Origin: Desulfobacteraceae bacterium
GTDB taxonomy: Bacteria; Desulfobacterota; Desulfobacteria; Desulfobacterales; Desulfosalsimonadaceae
NCBI GenBank assembly: GCA_021162325.1
Contig: JAGGYV010000261.1
Span: forward strand, 1 to 9,480
Direction of reading: 5' to 3'
Length of the DNA stretch: 9,480 bases
The notes under the pieces were generated by a model. That model was given only the letters and a program-made list of their open reading frames with translations, made no database searches and was not told the origin of the DNA. A program made the translations under genes and the position numbers. This document shows positions 1 through 5,539 of this stretch, in pieces; position 1 is the first letter of the stretch; each line of letters opens with the position of its first letter.

Positions 1-96
1 CCCAATGACCCCAAGCCCCTTACAAGAAAAACGGCCAGCAATTTAAAAGCAATCGAGGAAGTTAATGTCACCGGAATTGAAAAAAGCGATTATTAA
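1..96 (+). CDS. 3' end of an unidentified upstream gene (partial)
   Basis: Frame 1 is open from the left edge to a TAA at 94-96 and would encode 31 C-terminal residues ending in GIEKSDY. The reading is charged and not low-complexity, so it may be the end of a real gene starting left of the window. It overlaps the next gene, which starts at 65, by 32 bases; such an overlap is common in co-transcribed, translationally coupled genes. The fragment is too short to recognise a family, and a chance open frame of this length cannot be excluded. No function is proposed. Confidence 0.35.
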   Translation, partial: PNDPKPLTRKTASNLKAIEEVNVTGIEKSDY

Positions 97-1084
97 ATTT
101 GTGCCTGATTATTTTTCCTGGGATAAAAAGCGCCAGGAACAGTACCGCGTTGATACACCGGACGAGGATGCCTTTAAGATCAGGCAGTTCCTTTTGAGTG
201 AGCTGTTTGATATTTCTGTTTCCGACGATGATGAGGCAGAGGAGGCATGGCGGGCAATGAACGTGGTGCAATGTTTAAAAATTAACGCCATATTGCTTCC
301 CATAACAGGGATTGGGGAAGATTTTTTTTACTTGAATGAAGTTTTTTGCAGTCAAAAAAGTCGGCTAAGTTTTGAGACGCTTTATGATTACGATATTGAT
401 GATTATAAGTTCCAGGAAGACTCCCGCAAGAAAGAGCAAAAAGATTATGAAAAAAAACCATATAGAGGGTCGCTGTATTTAACCTGGGCACGTTTGATGA
501 TAGATGATTCTTTTAGCTATGGCGTGCTAAGCATGGTTGCCGGTTACCTCTACTGTCAGCTTGATGAATATGGGAATGATTATATGGAAAAGCTGATTCC
601 GCACGAATTCACGCATGGAAAAAACCATGGAAAGGCTGAAGGTCCCGGCTATCTTTTTGATCTAAAAATTGATGCCAAGGGTCTGGAATCGCAGCTGGAT
701 GAACTGAAACATCATTTCTGGAAACACATAAGCGAGGTGCACGAGAGGCTTATGGATGAGTTTGACAAAAAGTCGAATCAGCGCGTTTTTATTTTGAATC
801 AGAGTCAGGTGGGTGATCCAAATCATCACTTTCTGTTTACGGACAAGGAAATTTTGAAATGTATTTATTTCAAAACTTTTATGCGTTGTTGCCGTGCTGT
901 TGAACAGACAGATCACTCTTCCCTTTCTCGAAAACTGGAAGAAGAAAAACTGTTATTAAGAAAATATCTGGATAAGCAATATAAAGATATTATGGAGAAT
1001 TTTGATCCCAAAATCGTAAGGTTTCGAAAAAAAAACAAAGTGATCCTCCATAGAGATTCCGGTCTTGACGAGCTACTGGATTAA
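65..1084 (+). CDS. hypothetical protein with an HExxH motif
   Basis: I do not recognise the family of this 339-residue protein. The start at 65 is supported by a GAGGAAG ribosome-binding site at 55-61. No signal peptide or transmembrane helix is evident, so it is probably cytoplasmic. It is rich in charged residues: acidic around residues 52-60 and strongly Lys/Glu-rich and probably helical around 285-315. Residues 180-184 read HEFTH, matching the HExxH zinc-metalloprotease core, with another His at 188 and a His-rich stretch (216-226) after it. The Pro just before His180 and the Gly just after His184 are not typical of the helix that carries a genuine HExxH site, so catalysis is only a possibility. 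The gene lies in an AT-richer segment with the alkyltransferase gene 55 bases downstream, and may be horizontally acquired. That it is a real gene is fairly certain from length and ribosome-binding site; its role is unknown. Confidence 0.75.
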   Translation: MSPELKKAIIKFVPDYFSWDKKRQEQYRVDTPDEDAFKIRQFLLSELFDISVSDDDEAEEAWRAMNVVQCLKINAILLPITGIGEDFFYLNEVFCSQKSRLSFETLYDYDIDDYKFQEDSRKKEQKDYEKKPYRGSLYLTWARLMIDDSFSYGVLSMVAGYLYCQLDEYGNDYMEKLIPHEFTHGKNHGKAEGPGYLFDLKIDAKGLESQLDELKHHFWKHISEVHERLMDEFDKKSNQRVFILNQSQVGDPNHHFLFTDKEILKCIYFKTFMRCCRAVEQTDHSSLSRKLEEEKLLLRKYLDKQYKDIMENFDPKIVRFRKKNKVILHRDSGLDELLD

Positions 1085-1126
1085 AATTTCCTTTTCTATG
1101 TGGTAAGACCGTGTTCATTATGACAC

Positions 1127-1134
1127 AAAAGGAG
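1127..1134 (+). promoter_or_regulatory. ribosome-binding site of the alkyltransferase gene
   Basis: AAAAGGAG is a strong Shine-Dalgarno sequence. It lies 5 bases before ATG 1140 and 8 bases before the adjacent ATG 1143. The second spacing is closer to optimal, and starting at 1143 gives MIAYC, the usual beginning of DUF3795 proteins. The true start may therefore be 1143. Confidence 0.7.
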
Positions 1135-1139
1135 CAAAA

Positions 1140-1784
1140 ATGATGATTGCTTATTGTTGTGGTATGAATCGTTCAAAATGTGAGGGCTTTTTATCCACTC
1201 AGGAAGATAATGACAAAAAGCGTAAAGATGTTGCTGAAGAATGGACACGACAATACAACACAGACATAAAGCCCGAACAAATCAACATTCAGTATTACAA
1301 AACGAAGATAGGGGAATTAATATTTGGTTCTTTTGAGGACAAATTGTGTCTGCTTGATTTTAGATACAGAAAAATGAGAAGAACTGTTGATAATCGAATC
1401 AAAAAAGGCTTGAATAGCGATTTCGCAGAGCAAGATGATAAGATTTTGAGAAAAACCAGACAGCAGTTAGACGAGTACTTTGCTGGTGATAGAAAAGAGT
1501 TTAATATCCCTTTATTAATGGTCGGAACTGATTTTCAAAAAAGCGTTTGGAATGCTTTGATGAACGTCCCTTATGGAACGACATCCACATATTTACAATT
1601 GGCAAAAAATATAAACAATAAAACCGCTGTTCGGGCAGTTGCCAATGCAAATGGGGCGAATTCGATTGGTTTAATCATTCCTTGTCATCGCATCATTGGA
1701 AGCAATGGAAAACTTGTCGGATATGGCGGCGGATTGCCGGTTAAAAAATGGTTGTTAAGGCTGGAAAAAGAGCATTATATTTAA
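1140..1784 (+). CDS. ogt: methylated-DNA--protein-cysteine methyltransferase with DUF3795-like N-terminus
   Basis: This is a suicidal DNA-repair enzyme that moves alkyl groups from O6-alkylguanine to its own cysteine. Residues about 50-120 form the N-terminal alkyltransferase domain and 128-210 the catalytic domain. Visible motifs are FQKSVW (132-137), VPYGTTSTY (143-151), the Arg-finger region RAVANANG (165-172, helix-turn-helix recognition helix) and the active site IPCHRII (180-186) with nucleophile Cys182. Alkyltransferases of this type normally begin near NIQYYKT (here residue 49). The 48 residues before it instead resemble the start of DUF3795 proteins: MIAYC, a later Cys14, the STQEDND and KRKDVAEEW stretches, and IKPEQIN. 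One expected metal-type Cys is replaced (Arg11) and the remaining DUF3795 cysteines are absent, so that part is a truncated remnant. Base composition is AT-rich compared with the downstream genes, suggesting transfer. The U32 gene starts three bases after the stop. Alkyltransferase identity is very secure; the exact symbol (ogt versus ada-like) is less so. Confidence 0.92.
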   Translation: MMIAYCCGMNRSKCEGFLSTQEDNDKKRKDVAEEWTRQYNTDIKPEQINIQYYKTKIGELIFGSFEDKLCLLDFRYRKMRRTVDNRIKKGLNSDFAEQDDKILRKTRQQLDEYFAGDRKEFNIPLLMVGTDFQKSVWNALMNVPYGTTSTYLQLAKNINNKTAVRAVANANGANSIGLIIPCHRIIGSNGKLVGYGGGLPVKKWLLRLEKEHYI

Positions 1785-1787
1785 CAG

Positions 1788-3788
1788 ATGATGGAAAAAA
1801 CAAAATTAAATTCTCGGCACAGTCCTTCTCGTCCCGAAATCCTGGCGCCGGCAGGTGGCAAAAAAGCATTTCTTGCGGCTCTGGCAGCTGGCGCGGATGC
1901 TGTTTATTGTGGATTAAAGCATTTTTCTGCGCGTATGGCAGCGGAAAATTTCTCCATTGATGAGTTGGGGCAGTTAACGCAACTGGCTCATGATCAGGGG
2001 AAAAAAGTCTATATCCCCATCAATACCATGATTAAATCTGATGAACTCGAACCGGCTGGCCGGCTTTTGGATCAGCTGAACCGCTGGGTCGTCCCGGATG
2101 CCTTGATTGTTCAGGATCTTGCCATGATATCTCTTGCTCGGCAAACCGGTTTTCCCGGTGAGATTCATTTGTCAACACTTGCCAACATTTCATTTCCGGC
2201 AGCGCTGGAACTGGTCAGGACGTTTCCGGTGATTAAACGGGTGGTTCTGCCGCGAGAACTGAGTATTGATGAAATAAAAATGGCGGCCGCTGCCTGTCCG
2301 GATAATCTATCCCTGGAGTTTTTCATCCATGGGGCGCTGTGTTATGCAGTTTCCGGCCGGTGCTACTGGAGCAGTTATATGGGTGGAAAAAGTGGTCTCC
2401 GGGGCCGGTGCGTTCAGCCCTGCCGCCGGATGTATACCCAGGACAACCAAAAAAACCGGTTTTTTTCCTGTCAGGATTTATCGATTGACGTGCTGACCAA
2501 AATCGTTGCCAATGTCCCGGAAGTGTCTTCATTGAAAATCGAAGGACGGAAAAAAGGGGCCCATTATGTGTATTACACGGTGTCGGCCTATCGATTATTA
2601 AGGGATCACTTTGATGACCCGAAAGCCAAAAAAACCGCACTTTCATTTCTGGATTATGCGCTGGGACGAAAAGGCACCCATTATAATTTTCTCCCCCAGC
2701 GTCCCCAGAACCCGGTGGATGTCAATGTCCAGACCGGGTCCGGACTCATGATCGGCAGCGTGAAAGGGGGTCGGGCAAAACCTTATATTGTGCCGCGCGA
2801 GGCGTTGCTGGCCAATGATATGATGCGAATCGGGTATGAAGATGATTCGTGGCACACCATCTCTCGGGTGAGCAAATATGTTCCCAAAAGGGGGCATTTG
2901 GTTTTAAAATTTGTGAATAGTCGTAAGCCGCCCAACGGCACGCCGGTGTTTTTAATTGATCGCCGTGATCCCGAGGTGGAAAAAGAAATGCGTGTGTTTG
3001 AAAATCAGCTTGAAAATCATGCGATGAGGCGGCAGGGTGAATCCGCATTCAAAATTATTCCGCCGCATAGAACCCCTCCCAATGGGGTTCTACAAGAAAT
3101 GCAGGTTTTGCGAAGTATGCAGGCATTTAAACACAAAACCCGGGACCAGATAGGCGTCTGGCTGGCATCGGACACCAAAAGAATTATTGTGGGCGATCGA
3201 CGGCGATCCTGGTACTGGCTTCCGCCGGTGATCTGGCCGGCTGACCAGGAAAAAATTCGTTCTTTGGTGAGCGAAGCGCTGAAAAAGGGATGTAAAAATT
3301 TTGTACTTAATTCCCCCTGGCAGCGGGTATTTTTTCCCAAAGACAAAAGTTTAAATCTTTGGGCAGGCCCGTTCTGCAATATTTCTAATGAACTGGCCAT
3401 CGAACAGCTGGCCGGAATGCAGTTTAAAGGCGTGATTGTCAGTCCGGAGCAGGGAGAAGCCGATTATGCCGGTTTGCCGTCAAAAAGCCCGCTGCCTGTG
3501 GGAATCGTTGTTTCAGGTAACTGGCCGTTGTGTGTCTCCCGGATTATTGCCGATGATTTAAAGACCGATCATCTGTTTAACAGTCCCAAAGGAGAACAGG
3601 CCTGGGCCCGTCAATATGGATCGGATTTCTGGGTTTTCCCGAACTGGCCAGTGGATTTGACCCCCAAAAAAGATGCACTGAAAAAAGCCGGGTATAAAAT
3701 GCTGGTGCATCTGTCAGAACCGATGCCTGAAAAGGTTAAATTAAAACAACGGCCCGGGTTGTGGAATTGGGAAATCGGGTTGAAATAA
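1788..3788 (+). CDS. U32-family protein (RlhA/TrhP-like, probable RNA hydroxylation)
   Basis: A 666-residue member of the U32 'peptidase' family. Characterised bacterial members (RlhA, TrhP, UbiU/V) are Fe-S proteins that hydroxylate rRNA, tRNA or ubiquinone precursors; proteolysis is poorly supported. The N-terminal domain (about 15-290) begins RPEILAPAGGKKAFLAALAAG and carries the U32 signature around 177-195 (EFF..GALC....GRC). The four cluster cysteines are Cys185, Cys192, Cys208 and Cys212. The second half (about 310-666) holds a beta-rich segment ending at LIDRRDPE and then a further alpha/beta region. This long architecture is like RlhA (about 650 residues) rather than the shorter TrhP. 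ATG 1788 and ATG 1791 are both possible starts. No good ribosome-binding site precedes either one, and the alkyltransferase stop lies three bases upstream, so translation is probably coupled. Composition becomes GC-richer than in the preceding genes. The family call is secure; the substrate is not. Confidence 0.93.
   Translation: MMEKTKLNSRHSPSRPEILAPAGGKKAFLAALAAGADAVYCGLKHFSARMAAENFSIDELGQLTQLAHDQGKKVYIPINTMIKSDELEPAGRLLDQLNRWVVPDALIVQDLAMISLARQTGFPGEIHLSTLANISFPAALELVRTFPVIKRVVLPRELSIDEIKMAAAACPDNLSLEFFIHGALCYAVSGRCYWSSYMGGKSGLRGRCVQPCRRMYTQDNQKNRFFSCQDLSIDVLTKIVANVPEVSSLKIEGRKKGAHYVYYTVSAYRLLRDHFDDPKAKKTALSFLDYALGRKGTHYNFLPQRPQNPVDVNVQTGSGLMIGSVKGGRAKPYIVPREALLANDMMRIGYEDDSWHTISRVSKYVPKRGHLVLKFVNSRKPPNGTPVFLIDRRDPEVEKEMRVFENQLENHAMRRQGESAFKIIPPHRTPPNGVLQEMQVLRSMQAFKHKTRDQIGVWLASDTKRIIVGDRRRSWYWLPPVIWPADQEKIRSLVSEALKKGCKNFVLNSPWQRVFFPKDKSLNLWAGPFCNISNELAIEQLAGMQFKGVIVSPEQGEADYAGLPSKSPLPVGIVVSGNWPLCVSRIIADDLKTDHLFNSPKGEQAWARQYGSDFWVFPNWPVDLTPKKDALKKAGYKMLVHLSEPMPEKVKLKQRPGLWNWEIGLK
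3068..3092 (+). repeat. perfect 9-bp hairpin inside the U32 gene
   Basis: TAGAACCCC (3068-3076) and GGGGTTCTA (3084-3092) are perfect inverted copies separated by seven bases. The hairpin codes for part of the segment joining the two halves of the U32 protein. It is not followed by a T-run, so it is not a standard terminator. It may be a small palindromic insertion tolerated in frame, or chance. Confidence 0.5.
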
Positions 3789-3877
3789 ATAAACTGCCGG
3801 GCCAATTCGGCGAATATAAAATTGTTGCAGAATTGCGGCAATAATGGGGTGGATATTCCAAATAATATATGGTCTTA

Positions 3878-5212
3878 CTATTCTTTTTTATTCCTGATAT
3901 TTTTTCCTGCCCCTTGCTTCCTGGCGGTTTTTCTTGTCTTTTCGATATGTCGCGGTTTTCCGGTTTTTTGTGGTTTTCGGGAATTTTTTGATGATTCTGC
4001 GAAGGCTTGTTTCTGCTTTTTGGCGGCTTTTTCTTTGAGTATTCTTTTGGCAGCAATAATATCCGGATCAGATTCGTTTTTTGGCTGAAATTCGCTCAGG
4101 CGTTTTACCGGAATTTTATGGTTCAGCAGCCGTTCAATGTTGACCAGCCATGCTTGTTCCTGGTCGCATACCAGTGAGATGGCAACGCCCTTTTCACCGG
4201 CCCGGCCGGTGCGGCCGATACGATGCACATAATTTTCGGGAATATCCGGCATATCAAAGTTTATCACCCGTGACATGCCGTTGATGTCCAGGCCCCTGGC
4301 TGCTACATCGGTGGCGACCAGAATCCGCACCGATCCACGCTTGAAGTCCGCCAGCGTTCTGGTGCGAATAGACTGGCTCTTGCTGCTGTGGATGGCTGCG
4401 GCAGCGATATTGTCTGTGATCAATTGTTCGGTCAGCTTGTCCGCGCCGTATCGGGTTCGCGTGAACACCATCACCTGGCGCCAGTCTTCTTTTTTGATTA
4501 GATGTGCGAGCAGTTCGCGTTTGCGCAGCCGTTCTACCCGATATACCACCTGGGTGACTCCGTCAGCCGCCTGATTCGGACGTGCCGTTTCTATTAGCTG
4601 GGGATTGTTCAACAGCTCGTCGGCCAGACGTTTAATACTGTCCGGGTAGGTTGCAGAAAACAGCAGGGTTTGACGACTGCTGGGTAAGAACGCTGCCACA
4701 TCAAGGATTGCGTCAATAAATCCCATGTCCAGCATGCGATCTGCCTCGTCAAGCACCAGAATTTTCACCCTGGAAAGATCCAGGGTCCTCCGGTTGGCGT
4801 GATCCAGCAGTCGGCCGGGGGTTGCCACCACAATATCCACTCCGCGGTTTAATTTTATGATTTGCGCATTGATGTTAATCCCGCCATAAATAATCGTTGC
4901 ACGCAGGGACAACCGCCGGCCGTAATCCTGCATGGCTTTTCCCACCTGGGCCGCGAGTTCGCGGGTGGGAACCAGAACCAGGGCGCGGGGTTGTCTTTTT
5001 TTTTTTGCGGGTGGATCCTGACTCAGTATCTGGACAATGGGCAGGGCAAACGCCGCTGTTTTTCCGGTTCCCGTCTGAGCGCCGCCAAGGATGTCATGTC
5101 CTTCCAGAATGACAGGGATTGCCCGGGTTTGAATGGGCGTGGGTGCTGTGTACCCCAGGGTTGCGACAGCGCTCAGTAGTTCGGTCCGAAGGCCCAGTTG
5201 TTTAAAAGACAT
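3878..5212 (-). CDS. rhlE: DEAD-box ATP-dependent RNA helicase, RhlE type
   Basis: An ATP-dependent RNA helicase of 444 residues, acting in the cytoplasm on structured RNA (ribosome assembly or mRNA decay). All family motifs are present: Q motif GYTAPTPIQ (20-28), Walker A AQTGTGKT (45-52), PTRELA (82-87), GG (110-111), TPGR (131-134), DEAD (155-158), SAT (186-188), motif IV VFTRT (249-253), motif V ATDVAARGLDI (300-310) and motif VI HRIGRTGR (330-337). The IHSSKSQ.IRTRTLADFK stretch is typical of the RhlE group. A Lys/Arg-rich disordered tail (about 390-444) probably binds RNA. The start is supported by GGAG at 5222-5225, nine bases upstream. A run of eleven A's on the coding strand (4996-5006) lies in the Lys-rich loop near residues 70-73. 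The gene is convergent with the U32 gene and lies downstream of the WS/DGAT gene on the same strand, 319 bases away, so it probably has its own promoter. Confidence 0.96.
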   Translation of the reverse strand: MSFKQLGLRTELLSAVATLGYTAPTPIQTRAIPVILEGHDILGGAQTGTGKTAAFALPIVQILSQDPPAKKKRQPRALVLVPTRELAAQVGKAMQDYGRRLSLRATIIYGGININAQIIKLNRGVDIVVATPGRLLDHANRRTLDLSRVKILVLDEADRMLDMGFIDAILDVAAFLPSSRQTLLFSATYPDSIKRLADELLNNPQLIETARPNQAADGVTQVVYRVERLRKRELLAHLIKKEDWRQVMVFTRTRYGADKLTEQLITDNIAAAAIHSSKSQSIRTRTLADFKRGSVRILVATDVAARGLDINGMSRVINFDMPDIPENYVHRIGRTGRAGEKGVAISLVCDQEQAWLVNIERLLNHKIPVKRLSEFQPKNESDPDIIAAKRILKEKAAKKQKQAFAESSKNSRKPQKTGKPRHIEKTRKTARKQGAGKNIRNKKE

Positions 5213-5221
5213 ATATCTTCA

Positions 5222-5225
5222 CTCC
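5222..5225 (-). promoter_or_regulatory. ribosome-binding site of rhlE
   Basis: GGAG on the minus strand ends nine bases before the ATG at 5212, which supports that start codon. Confidence 0.55.
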
Positions 5226-5244
5226 ATGTATCCGATTTCCCTCG

Positions 5245-5286
5245 TACCTTCCACCTTCTATCTTTCACCTAATACCTAATACATAG
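5245..5286. repeat. degenerate heptamer tandem repeat, left copy
   Basis: Six successive 7-base units read on the + strand: TACCTTC, CACCTTC, TATCTTT, CACCTAA, TACCTAA, TACATAG. The shared core is YAYCTWN. The first 13 bases, TACCTTCCACCTT (5245-5257), recur exactly at 5521-5533. The array lies just upstream of rhlE, where its promoter would be expected, but no clear -10/-35 pair is seen in it. Confidence 0.65.
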
Positions 5287-5300
5287 GCCGGATAAACCGG

Positions 5301-5459
5301 AAAAGTTAAAAGTGAGCTAAAGTTTGAAGTGAGCTAAAGTTATGGTTAATGCCTTCGGCATTTTCAATTTTTATTTTAAAAATGATCGCGCTTTTTGCGC
5401 AGTCCACAACTTTAGACACTTTAGGCACTTTAGATTACTTTAGTCACTTCACACTTTTT
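5301..5459. repeat. large imperfect inverted repeat with three inner hairpins
   Basis: This fills most of the 319-bp gap between the WS/DGAT and rhlE genes. The left arm contains AAGTGAGCTAAAGTT twice (5310-5324 and 5327-5341). The right arm (5408-5459) has nonamer-like copies of ACTTTAG. Good pairings are CTAAAGTT (5334-5341) with AACTTTAG (5408-5415), extended inward by TGG/CCA across one mismatch, and CTAAAGT (5317-5323) with ACTTTAG (5427-5433). Between the arms lie AATGCC-TTC-GGCATT (5348-5362), an ATTTTT/AAAAAT palindrome (about 5368-5383) and GCGC-TTTTT-GCGC (5388-5400). On the minus strand the last hairpin is followed by an A/T-rich stretch and could terminate WS/DGAT transcripts. A MITE- or REP-like element or a structured RNA are both possible. 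No open reading frame is present in it. Confidence 0.7.
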
Positions 5460-5511
5460 GAGTTTTTAAAAAAGTTTGCCAAAAAAATACAAAAATCGGA
5501 GATAAGAAACT

Positions 5512-5539
5512 AATACCCTATACCTTCCACCTTATTTCT
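5512..5539. repeat. degenerate heptamer tandem repeat, right copy
   Basis: Four 7-base units read AATACCC, TATACCT, TCCACCT, TATTTCT. The block contains the exact 13-base sequence TACCTTCCACCTT (5521-5533) also found at 5245-5257, and it runs into the stop codon of the WS/DGAT gene. The two copies flank the inverted repeat, like a target duplication or paired repeat ends. Confidence 0.6.

Noticed and set aside
3821..3842. Hairpin ATTGTTGC/GCGGCAAT between the convergent U32 and rhlE genes as a terminator
   Set aside because: On the + strand it pairs (with two G-U pairs) but no T-run follows. On the minus strand a T-rich tail follows, but the two wobble positions become C/A mismatches. Not convincing for either gene.
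4275..5179. Several + strand open frames across 4275-5179
   Set aside because: All are shadows of the rhlE helicase, whose motifs are complete on the minus strand.
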